Position numbers and translations under genes: made by a program
Notes under the pieces: model-generated
What the model saw: the letters and a program-made list of their open reading frames with translations, nothing else
The model's database searches: none
What the model was told of the DNA's origin: nothing
DNA from: Sisyra terminalis
Lineage: Eukaryota > Arthropoda > Insecta > Neuroptera > Sisyridae
DNA: 64,000 nt
Assembly (NCBI GenBank): GCA_958496175.1
Contig: OY292275.1
Coordinates: forward strand, 47,135,701-47,199,700
Direction of reading: 5' to 3'
In this document: one piece after another, positions 34,630-44,239 of the stretch
How positions within the stretch are numbered: position 1 is the stretch's first letter
Layout of the letters: each line of letters starts with the position of its first letter

Positions 34630-36455
34630 TTGGTTATTAAATTTTTAAGAACGGAGAATTTATGAGAGGATATATTGTCCATTTATTTGATTTGTCGCTT
34701 TTATTTTCACAGGTGAAGCCATTTATTGTAATAGAAAAGGACTTGAATTTCCTTCCTACTATAACTCTACATATTTAATATTAAAGTCACCTACGTCCTA
34801 AATTATTTGTATACTATATTTTACAAGTCCAGTTTTAATGTATTATTGTATTATTGTATGCCAGTGATTAATGAAAAGCTAAAGTACATACTCTGATAGT
34901 GAATAACTTAATTAATCCTTGAAAAAAGATTTTATAATACTAAAATTTTTAATAACCTTTATGAATATATCTTTTGAAGGTACTTATTTTGAGAGATATT
35001 ACGAAAAGTTAACCTATAATTAATTTTTTCCAAAACTCATTAAAGTGAAAAAATTAACGTTTTCATGGTTTTTTATGTTAAAATGTTTTTTTTACGGAAC
35101 AAGTTAATATGTAATAATTCCCTTGCTACATCACTAGAAAGTTTATTTTTTTTATAAATTTGTTAAATTAAATATCAATTTTCATATTTTTCATTAAATA
35201 TTTATGAAAAGAAAATATTAGTTTATTTCAATGGACGCCCTTTTTTGTTACAAATATATAGATTCATAAATAATGAATGTAGAAAACTTTTGTTAAACTA
35301 TGAATTATTGTTTATGTTTTGTTTCACGGATACAAAAAGTTTAGGAAGAATAGAGTTACAAATATTTCATTTAAATGTTATTAAAAAACGAAACATATAA
35401 AAAAAACGGTAGGTATTGAAAAATACAAAACATTCCACTTTCATCCCTTAAAAAAATTTAAATAAAAATAAACACATACACACACCTAAACATTTTTAAT
35501 ATTTCATGAAAAGATCTTACAAAATGAAACACGAGAACGTTGAGAATATTATGAAAGAAAGTAAAACCGCCCCCATTTCATACAGCAGCTATTCGACACA
35601 ACAACCGTTTCAATTTTTTTCTATATTTTTCCGAGTTCTTTTGTTTGAAATTTCCTAATAAAATATTATCCACTTTTTATGCGGCCTTTTTTTTGAATAC
35701 AAAACTCATATGAAGAGGAAAAATATTTCAAATTGGTTAGTCTATGCAACGGACTTCAAAGCGCTCTCCGGTTCTTTCATCCAGACTTGCTTCAAGGGCA
35801 GCTTTTCCTTTAAATTCAACGGAAAATATCCTATTTGAGTTGAATAAATTGTTGAATTAGCTAGCTGTCATTGTTTAACGTTTGCACTTGAATAATTTTT
35901 TCATTTTTTTTTTCAAAATGAGTTTTGCAACAAATCAAATTACATTTGATAAACAATCCAGATCTTGTTACGAATGTTTAAGTGCAACTCCGATTTCCAC
36001 GAAATGAACTATTTCCAGAAAAAAGGTTAAAAGGAAATATGAGCTTAAATTCCAAAAAACAAATTTCAAATGAAAAAAAAATCCTTCCTTTGAAAAAAGG
36101 AAATGCAAGTGTTCCTTCTTTGTATGCAAAGCTTTCCTTGAGCTGGAATTAGAACTACTTAAATTTCTTCTCAATTCTTTGAAATTTTGGAATGTCTTGT
36201 GAGGAATTTGATTTTATTTATAATATTAAATCTTTTGATTTAATAAATATTAACGATCAAATCAGTACTAACATTTATTTTTCTGTTTTATTGTGGTCTT
36301 TTTAAGAATGGAGTAAAAACTTCATTTTCTTTTAAATATTAAATCGATGCCAAAAATGTAACTGGTAAAGACATCTTGTATTACATATTTAGGACAGTTA
36401 TTAATCTAATTTCGAAATTTATTTGTACCGAAGAATATTACACATATAACTAGGA
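34630..36455. other. AT-rich DNA, no gene seen
   Basis: Poly-A/T-rich sequence with chance frames such as 35968-36174 (minus). No recognisable feature. Confidence 0.5.
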
Positions 36456-36639
36456 AAAGCAATATCAGCCCAAAAATTCAATACCGGTACTCGGTACTTT
36501 TTCGGTCTTTATACCGGAAAACCGGTTTTAATAGAGGTAGTAGGAATTTTAGAAAAAAAAAGAAGGTGATTCTTTGTTTTCTTTACAAATTTTAATAAAG
36601 AAAGTAAATATCACAAAATTTATTGCAATTTATAAAAAG

Positions 36640-36810
36640 ACGTAATGAATCAATTGTACTGTCATAAAGCCTGGAACATAATTTTATGCAAAAATTATCA
36701 ACTGCAGAAAACCGCTTTTCAGCACCTGCTCTAATTGCTGGTACTGTTAGCATTTGTGCGGCATAATTTTTTGAAATACTTCCTTCTTAATCCCTCATCC
36801 TCAAATTAAT
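36640..36810 (-). pseudogene. hAT transposase C-terminal (hATC) domain remnant
   Basis: One minus-strand frame reads YAAQMLTVPAIRAGAEKRFS, AVDNFCIKLCSRLYDSTID then SLRLF. This is the hATC signature: (ML).IPA.SA..ER.FS..G.I..K.RS.L...T...L. In the usual block S-x-x-E-R, the arginine is kept as lysine (AEKRFS). The domain normally mediates transposase dimerisation at the C-terminus. Upstream sequence in other frames (DEGLRRKYFKK) suggests frameshifts, and the catalytic core was not recognised, so this is a fossil. Confidence 0.85.
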
Positions 36811-37013
36811 CAATTACTCGTTGAATGGTTTTAGATATAATCGATTTCGATATTGTATTTTTATTTGTTGATTTTTTTTAAGTTATCCCTTATTATAATT
36901 TTGGTTCAAAAAGACAATTCTTTTTCACAATCGATATTAGCGTTATTATCATCTTCGATAACTGTACCGAATTCTTCTGAAAATGGATAGTCTTATGGGT
37001 AAAAATACTTAAG

Positions 37014-37520
37014 AAATAATTAATAATGTTCTAGGGCACTTGGATAATAAAAATAATAAGATGTTATTTTTCAAATTATCTCAACGTTTCGTTGGTATTT
37101 ATTTCCAACTTCTTCAGGAAAATTTTTGAGGTTAACATCCTCGTTGTAAATACTGACTCATTATACCGGGTCAAAAATTAAAACAAATATATAAAACAAG
37201 ATTAAGTTAAGTTAAATACAATAATTGCTGGTCATTCTCATTCAAGTGTTAAAATAAACGTTATTTAAATAATCATTATATCAATATATTATTGTGTTTA
37301 TATTATTGCAATTATTGTATTTAACTTAACTTAATTTTGTTTTATATATTTGTTTTTATTTTTGACGCGGTATAATGAGCTAATATTTACAACGAGGATG
37401 TTAACCTCAAAAATTATCCTGAAGAAGTTGAAAATAAATACCAAGGAAACGTTGAGATGATTTGAAAATTTAACGTCTTATTATTTGAGTCCTAGTTCCC
37501 AAGAACATTATTAATTATTT
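37014..37520. repeat. long inverted repeat of two PLE-type 3' ends
   Basis: The arms 37014-37228 and 37309-37520 are inverted copies over about 210 bp with an 80-bp spacer. Each arm, read outward, carries AACGAGGATGTTAACCTC, then CCTGAAGAAGTTG, a short A/T loop, CCAA[C/G]GAAACGTTGAG. That is the hammerhead-like layout CTGANGA, hairpin, GAAAC, seen at PLE 3' ends. No RT or endonuclease remains, so this is either a PLE-derived fragment pair or a non-coding retroelement. Adjacent inverted PLE ends are known in this class. Confidence 0.75.
37419..37455 (+). ncRNA. hammerhead-like motif, arm 2 (degenerate)
   Basis: CTGAAGA fits the core CUGANGA. GTTGaaaataaataCCAAG is a weakened stem II, whereas arm 1 (minus strand, 37118-37082) has the intact GTTGG/CCAAC. 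GAAACGTT supplies the second core segment, palindrome ACGT and a GTT triplet. Stem I in arm 1 has at most four pairs. Self-cleavage is doubtful here and more plausible for arm 1. Confidence 0.45.
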
Positions 37521-38113
37521 ACCACACCATGGATGAGAGCAACCAGGATACTTAAGAAAGTTTACCATAACCTTGATAAAATTTGAATTGATAAGTCTAA
37601 CTTTGGTATTTCTAACTTTGTATTCATGATATCATTAATTTCGCCCGTTAGGGCGATATAAGTTAAAATTACAGGTATTATTTTGCACTTTTGGTGAGCC
37701 CTGAACTTAAAGTGGAGACTATTTAAAAAGTTTTTAGTAAACACCGAAAAAGTGATACTTAAACTTATGAATTCCGGTATTACGAAATTGTGCAAATGGC
37801 TCAAAATACCGGTAGTCAGTATTCCGATGTATCGGTATTGCGATCCCTACATATAATAGATAGAAAGAATAAACTTATATGCATACTTACATATTAATAA
37901 TTAGGTACTAAATCAATAATGGTGGTAACACCAAATACTTAACGTATGAGAATCAAAAATTCTCATCTAAAAACGAAATATCAAACCCAAATATTGTAGT
38001 AAGAGTTTCAAAACTATGAGTTTTCTTCTGTGCACTGTATTTAGTGAAAAACTTTAACGATAAATCAATAGAACTTTTTTCCTACCATGGTTTCAAAGGT
38101 ACTAATAATCCAG

Positions 38114-38314
38114 CCCTTTATTTTGAAAGTGAGCTAAGTTCATTTGAAGAACATTCTATATAATAGCCTTTGTAGTTGTAACTGTAGGTTAAAATTTCCA
38201 AAAAATATTGTTTTCGTTTTAATGAAAACGTTGAAAACTTCTGTAATAAGTAAATTTATGTTAATAATTTAAAAATGAGATAGTATATGAACCATTCATT
38301 TTCAAAATAAATGA
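38114..38314. repeat. MITE with TTTATTTTGAAAGTGAG ends, copy 2
   Basis: The left end CCCTTTATTTTGAAAGTGAG, then CTAAGTTCATTTGAAGAACA, matches the arm of the element at 6152-6400. The right end has the inverted CATTTTCAAAATAAATG. It is shorter and more diverged than copy 1. Confidence 0.6.
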
Positions 38315-38319
38315 CTCAT

Positions 38320-40177
38320 TTATAATTTATAATTCACAAATTACAATATATTATGTATAAATATAAAACAGATCTTAAAACTCGTTTTCTCGAGGACCGT
38401 TTTTCCCCATTTTCGTTACCATTGTATCTCACTCAGTGTGTGGTATGTATATTTTCATTCTTATCTTTTTAATTGTCATAGTTGTTTTTATTTTATTTTC
38501 CCTTAACGTTTACGCAACGCATTTATGTAAATTATTACGATAACGAGTATTTTTTTCTCCATTGTGGGGATAAAAACTTGATCATTTATTTCGAATTAAG
38601 TTTGAAACAAAACGAGAAATAGGTTTATTGTGATCATTATCATTATTTTTGGGAATATAATATGTAAATTGTTAATTCATAATGACGTCCGTTCAGTTAA
38701 CAACAGTAACAAAAGAAAAAAAAACACCCACAATTTGACGTTAATCATTTAATTTTCTTTCATGTCAGGAAGAAAATAAATATAAAATTTCACTCAAATG
38801 TTTCTTTAATTTGAAATCGAAATAAATAATCCAAGTAGGTCAAGAACAAGCTTTTTCTGCTTTCAATTGATTTTAAATTTCTAACTAACTTCTAAAGTTT
38901 TTCAATTAAAAAAATAAAACTTTTTTCACTTGTCACAATTTATATGACTATTTGCCTTTTCGCCAAAATATTGTGTAGATATTAAATAGATTGTTAAACA
39001 GCAAAATGAAACATATGGTGGATAACGGAATTTTGGTTTCGATTAAATTATATGAAGAGTAATATGACATTCCACATAAAAATAATGAAACATTTTTCTT
39101 AAAAATTGACCAAAAGAAACCAAAAAATAAGCACGTACGTCATCCATCCACTGGCTTGATCCGTTTAAATGGAATACTGGTAATATTTTTTAAAAAGTTG
39201 TTATTATCAAGAAAATAACCCAAAACATAGTAGTAGGAAAAAAAATCCAAGCATTTAGAGTGATAACCAAATGAAACTTTAAGCTCTTCTATAAAGGTTT
39301 TTTTACATTCCAGATCAGCTTAGAGTAGATCTGTGATTTTTTTAGTGCTTTCAATATGGTTTGGCTAACAATGAATATGTGGATCGTGCTATTTGGGACA
39401 ATAAACAAAGATAAAGAAAAATTAAAGGTTATAGGATAATTTAAGTAGTTAGAAACGAATTATCAAAACCCATAAATATGTTACAGGAAAAAAACCCTAT
39501 GTAACTTCTTCCATTACAGTAAAAATGGTTAAAATTAATAGAACCAAATCTTAGGTAAGATTTGGGTCCTTGATACGATGATACGAATGGTGGGAAAAAA
39601 GACAAAATACAGGAAAAAGGTCAAGAATTTGAACCAGGAATTAAGTTATTTATAAGAAGAAAAGAAAACGAGAAAAATCAAAAAAAAGTCTTTATATTTG
39701 TTTTATTATTGCTGCCTGGGAAATTGCTTGATTTTGGTCTTTTATTTGTTACACCAAAAGTAAATGTAAAATAAAAAAATAGACAGTATAATACTTCATA
39801 TTTAGTTTTAATTAAATTATATTCGTTTTTCCATGGATTTTTTTTTGTTATATTTATATCAATTTGAATTATTATTTTGCAATAAAAGGTCTTTGAATAT
39901 AAGAATGATGAATCGGTACAGAAAAAATATATTAATGATATTTTAGAAGTGTGTTGGTATTAATAATTAAACGGTGCCTTTTTTGTAAAAAAAAAATAAT
40001 TGTATAGCTCTATAAAATCAGTAAAAGTTTCTTTCTATTTTTTTTTTATATTTTATATATTTTCTGTATAAGAGAACGACATGGTGTAAAAAAATAAAAT
40101 AAAAACCAATTCCGCCTTTAATGTTAATTACTCATTGCTTAACCTGCAAATGTACATTCTTTTGGTATTGGTGTGAC
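38320..40177. other. AT-rich DNA, no gene seen
   Basis: No coding segment or element end was recognised in this stretch. Confidence 0.5.
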
Positions 40178-40296
40178 TTCGTTAGATTTTCAAAAATTCA
40201 ACAATCAAAACAAATGAGCATCTTAAAATCCCGCAATCCGATTGGCTAATAGGCACGTGCATTGTAGTGTGTATGCAGTTCGCAGATATTAGCATC
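40178..40296 (+). repeat. dispersed repeat, copy 2
   Basis: Direct-orientation partner of 4207-4325, sharing CAATCAAAACAAATGA, CCGCAATCC and ATTGGCTAATAGG. Class unknown. Confidence 0.6.
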
Positions 40297-40904
40297 AAAT
40301 CCCTTATTGTCAATTCAATCCATTGTTTCGTAGGGAACTTATTTATTTATAACTTGTTTATTATTTTTAATGATCATTTTGAATACTAAACGATTTATTT
40401 ATTTTTAATTGCTTCAAGTAAAAAAAAAAAACAAACAATTCGAAAACACCACAAAAAAAGAAGAAAAATAAATTGGAAATTTCGAACTGCTAAAAAGAAA
40501 AACCGATTATCCTGACCAAAAGAATTTTGTTAAGAAAAGGCAATGATGAAAAATTTATAGTATTTACAGTATTTACAGCAATGCATAAGACAGATTATAC
40601 TAAAAGGCAAAATAAAATATTTATTAAAATTGAAATTTCATGTTAGAAGATCATTTGGGTTTGTATTTTTATTTTTGGTTTACAAATTATTAATGGCTTT
40701 GCTAAGAATAGTTTGATATATACTGATAGACAGTAAATAATCTTTCAGGAAATTTATGGACTATGTTTTAAAAATAATGTATTAAATCAATAAAGAGATT
40801 TAAAAGTTCAAAAGTGTAAATTGTAGAATAGAAAAGATAATTTTATGTTTTGTTCAATTCGGAAAAATACCTCTTTATGTTAAAGCTCTAGGCTGGTGCT
40901 TAAT

Positions 40905-41105
40905 AGAAATACTATTAACTACCCGTGAAATATGCATAGCTCAACACTAACACAATTGACAAATGGAAAAAACTGGCGATTGAATGAAATTAAAATGATT
41001 TTAGAAACAAATGACAATAATTAGTCAGTTCAAATTTGACATAATGATTTTTGTATTTGGTATCACTCACACCTATGTGCTTATATTTTTTGTTCTCTGT
41101 CTTAC
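40905..41105 (+). repeat. unclassified dispersed repeat family, copy 2
   Basis: Shares ACTATTAACTACCCGTGAAA, GCTCAACACTAACACAATTG, ACAAATGG, GATTGAATGAAAT, CAGTTCAAATTTGA and CTCTGTCTT with the copies at 17.1, 49.9 and 50.5 kb. It ends in AT-rich sequence without a clear tail. Confidence 0.7.
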
Positions 41106-41109
41106 ATAA

Positions 41110-41922
41110 ATATTTCCCTATTACTATATTGATAGTATAACTATGATCATTAATCAAAATTTTGAAAAATGGAGAAGAAATTAATCAGAGCTAATGATAT
41201 ATTATTATTTTGATGAGGTTTTCTCAGTTTTATTACTAAAAAGCATGAAAGTATAAAATATAATTTATTTCTCAATTTATTTGATGATTTATTGGTACAA
41301 TTTCAACGTTTGTTGATGTTTAATCCAATACAAGAAAAACAGGACTCGGGTAAAAAACTATTTCAATTAATTTTGACTATTTTTTTTTCGAATCAATAAC
41401 AATTGCCATTTGTCAAAAACACGTGTTGAGTTTATAGATTAATACCAACGAAACAATAATTACGAGTAATCTTTTTGAAACAATATAAATCATCGAAAAA
41501 AAAACTTTTTCCCCCGCAATCAGGAGATTAAATCATTTTGATTTAACAAAAAATCCAAACCAATTTCGTTACACATCAATTAATAATTTTGTTATTACTT
41601 TATTTTGATTAAAAAATAATTAATTTAATTTGATACTGACAATATCAATTCTCATTTATATATAAACACCTTTGACTTATTTTTCGGGTGGTACTATACA
41701 TTATGTTTAATTGTATATGCTCATGTCCTTAAAGTCAATTGTAAAGTGTTAGTACTGTGGTAATTCCCATTTAATATTTTAAAGCTATAAAAATTACTCC
41801 TATGAGGTATTAAGTGAAAAATAAATAAAAAATACTGTCCTTGTTTTCTTCTTTTGATTAGAAATAATAAATGTAATCGTTTTGCAAAAATTATGGTTCT
41901 AACGTTTCGAATATTTTTAAAC
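41110..41922. other. AT-rich DNA, no gene seen
   Basis: No feature was recognised between the dispersed repeat and the hAT MITE. Confidence 0.5.
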
Positions 41923-41930
41923 ATTTAAAA

Positions 41931-42183
41931 CAGTGGTTCTGAACCTTGTTCAAGGGGCTGATCCTCATCTGTTTCACCGAACCCTTCTAAATAGGAAAAA
42001 TAAAATATGATTTCTTCAAAGTCCACACATTGGTATATATTTATAAATTATCATAAATCACACTAAATGAATAAAACTAATAAGAGCAAAGAACAAAACC
42101 ATTAACATAAGATGTCCTTTGAACCCGGAAGACTGACTCATCGAATCCTTGGGGTTCGATCGAACCCAGGTTAAGAACCACTA
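41931..42183. mobile_element. hAT-type MITE with perfect 8-bp target duplication
   Basis: The ends CAGTGGTTCT and AGAACCACTA are inverted. The outer 30 bp of each side also pair imperfectly (GTTCGATCGAACCCAGG on the right). The flanks are ATTTAAAA at 41923-41930 and again at 42184-42191, a perfect 8-bp duplication as made by hAT transposases. It is 253 bp and non-coding. It shares TIRs with 57435-57654. Confidence 0.9.
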
Positions 42184-42312
42184 ATTTAAAATAGATTTAT
42201 TTTTCTTGTACGGATTGATATTTGAAAAGATTTATAAAAGAATTTTTTGATTAGTTATTAAGTTTTACGTTTTGTACTAAAATATAAAAAATTAAATTGT
42301 TAAATCGTTATA

Positions 42313-42933
42313 CAGTCCCTGGCCATATTAAAAGATGCGCTAAAGGTTTTGTATAAAACCTGAAGTAAGAACTATTTTATTTTGGGCCCATATTTTTGAT
42401 TTTGATTAACTTTCCTGTACAATTTGTATTTATTACGCTTATCACCAACGAGCGTGACCAAAAATCATATTTACTAAAAAATATTTTTTACCATCAAATC
42501 AATTAATCATCTTCTTAATTATGGCAAGTTGAATGGCTTAATATTAAATTGAAAGCCCGTTTACTGATATTTAAGTTCCCATTCTGTGCAGTATGTCTAT
42601 GTAGGATAATACCGTCCGCTGTATTTGTGGATGATGATTCCATACGTGAATATTTTTTCTAAGGTCAATTTTTCTGTTGTGACCACCTCTTTGGCTACTT
42701 TTTTCTTCAGCAAGTTCCACATATTTTCAATGGATTTCAAATCATGGCTTTTATCCTAAAGTAGGGTCATAGGGATAATAAACAAGGTTTTACCCTTACC
42801 CAGAAAAGATATTTCTAAAAAATCAATACAACTTTTTATAATGTAAAAAGTAAACAAAATTAAAATTAATTTAGTAAAATATGTAAATTTTATATAAAAT
42901 CAGAAGTGCGTCTAATAATATGGTCAGGGACTG
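42313..42933 (-). mobile_element. short Tc1-like element, copy B (uninterrupted)
   Basis: The ends CAGTCCCTGGCCATATTA and inverted TAATATGGTCAGGGACTG are flanked by TA (42311-42312, 42934-42935). On the minus strand (about 42747-42650) it encodes DLKSIENMWNLLKKKV, the C-terminal Tc1 transposase block with the catalytic glutamate, followed by a short tail and stop. The N-terminal DNA-binding domain and both aspartates are missing, so it is an internally deleted, non-autonomous copy. It shows what copy A at 25.7 kb looked like before the Penelope-like insertion. Confidence 0.9.
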
Positions 42934-42935
42934 TA

Positions 42936-43155
42936 GGTGCAAAATGGATCAATTTTTTAAGAAAGGCAAGAACCGTTCTTTAAAAAGGCAACCCTTAATC
43001 TTACAACTATTGTATTTATAAAGTTTGATCTTTGTATAGCAAATATTTAGTAAGGCAGCTACTTTTCTCAGATAAATTGATCATAAATTTCTCCCTTGAA
43101 TCCGATTGAATGGTTTTAAGTTTATCATGTTAATATTGGTATCGTTTTGTTTCAG
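42936..43155. other. intron 3' end upstream of the receptor exon
   Basis: AT-rich intronic sequence leading to the acceptor. It contains no exon-like segment. Confidence 0.6.
43146..43155 (+). promoter_or_regulatory. splice acceptor
   Basis: TTTGTTTCAG directly precedes the conserved TM7 reading frame. The AG at 43154-43155 leaves the exon starting with two bases of a split codon (phase 1). This fits the upstream G needed for GGT (Gly) before EIMDILALLN. Confidence 0.8.
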
Positions 43156-43367
43156 GTGAAATCATGGACATATTGGCGTTATTGAACTCGGCGATAAACT
43201 TCATCCTGTATTGCGCGATGAGCCGACAGTTTCGAACAACGTTTAGCACCGTGTTTGGGATTCCCCGTTTCGCACAACGCTGGCTTCCGGTTTCACTGCA
43301 TCCGGAATCGGTTCCGTGCGACGGAAACGGCCACACAACCGCCGTGACGCAGGTGACGCAAGTCTAA
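43156..43367 (+). CDS. terminal exon of a rhodopsin-family peptide GPCR, myosuppressin-receptor-like
   Basis: The exon encodes the end of extracellular loop 3, TM7, helix 8 and the cytoplasmic tail. TM7 reads EIMDILALLNSAINFILYCA: NSAINFILY replaces the textbook NPxxY, a variant typical of insect FMRFamide/myosuppressin-type receptors. It is followed by the helix-8 motif MSRQFRTTF. The tail then runs about 45 residues (ending HTTAVTQVTQV) to TAA at 43365-43367. The exon has no start codon of its own: the ATG at 43166 region is internal (Met of EIMD), and the acceptor at 43155 gives a phase-1 junction. TM1-TM6 must lie on upstream exons, which I could not find in this window. Myosuppressin receptors couple peptide binding to muscle and gut inhibition; the assignment rests on a short stretch, so another related neuropeptide receptor is possible. 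The final TQV fits a class I PDZ-ligand pattern. Confidence 0.75.
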
Positions 43368-44076
43368 CATCGACGCCATCTACACTATTAATTTATAGCT
43401 ATATTAAAATAGATATACTCATCATCCACCCTTACATACAAAACAATACCCGGCAACCCTCATCACAAAAAAGCGACTTTTTCATGAAAAGTCCCACCTC
43501 TCTACTATACACTCCACTCGGGCTTTCTTTGCTTCCACTTTTTTAATTTGGTTTTTTTAAGAAATCAATTTCAGTCTTTTATTCATTTGCGCATTGTATT
43601 GATGTAATTTCAATTGAAGAAAAGGAAGCGGATTTTTTAAAAGATTGTTGTGATTGTTATTGAAATTATATTGTCGAGTTTATTGTTTATTCAGGACATG
43701 AAAACATTGAGGAATTGAAGAGGTTGCACTCTTTTCTTATCTTTTGTATACAATTTATATTTGAAATTCGTTTGAAACGTAAGAATTTTCTAGTGGTATG
43801 TATATATAATATTTCAAAGATATCAGCTATGATTAAAAATAATAGTAGTTTCCCAATTACCAGTGCTTAGTGCGACATAGTGCCGCATAAAGCCGCAGTA
43901 TACGAGCGTTAATTTGGACCAAATTAATTCCTAAGCACGACGGTAGAGTGCGTTATACTTTGTTTAGTTGGAGAAAAATTAAGATTGATAAGTTTTGACA
44001 ATCTTTAATTGTATTTTAAATATTAAAATTGCCCTATTCTCAAGTATTATAATTAGTTCTTAATTTTTGAAATAAA
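43368..44076 (+). other. probable 3' UTR and poly-A signal
   Basis: After the stop codon comes AT-rich non-coding sequence. The first clear AATAAA I see on this strand is at 44071-44076. The true cleavage site is unknown, and weaker variant signals could be used earlier. The stretch 43860-43950 (GTGCCGCATAAAGCCGC) is unusually GC-rich and might be a small repeat. Confidence 0.4.
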
Positions 44077-44239
44077 CCGTAAATTTTTAAGTTATTTCTT
44101 TGGTACCTTTTGCGCATTGCACCCGAGAGCACAGCTATTTTAAATGCTCAATTGTGCGATGCGTTGCGGCCGTTGGTATATTCAATTTTGAACATTATGC
44201 CGCATTATGCGCTTTTGTGCTGTAATTGCAAAACAACCA

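Larger units (their letters stand above)
36460..37850 (-). mobile_element. hAT transposon, decayed, with an internal inverted-repeat insertion
   Basis: The right end reads (as reverse complement) GGGATCGCAATACCGATAC, then ATCGG and CTACCGGTATTTTG. The left end has ATACCGGTACTCGGTACTTT and ACCGGAAAACCGG. ACCGGTA-rich termini of this sort are seen in insect hAT elements. A hATC dimerisation domain is encoded on the minus strand near the left end. A PLE-type inverted repeat (37014-37520) sits inside it. No clear 8-bp duplication was recognised. Confidence 0.7.

Noticed and set aside
43857..44225. TGCCGCAT blocks at about 43881 and 44195 as a repeat pair
   Set aside because: The match is short and in a GC-rich patch; no consistent alignment could be made.
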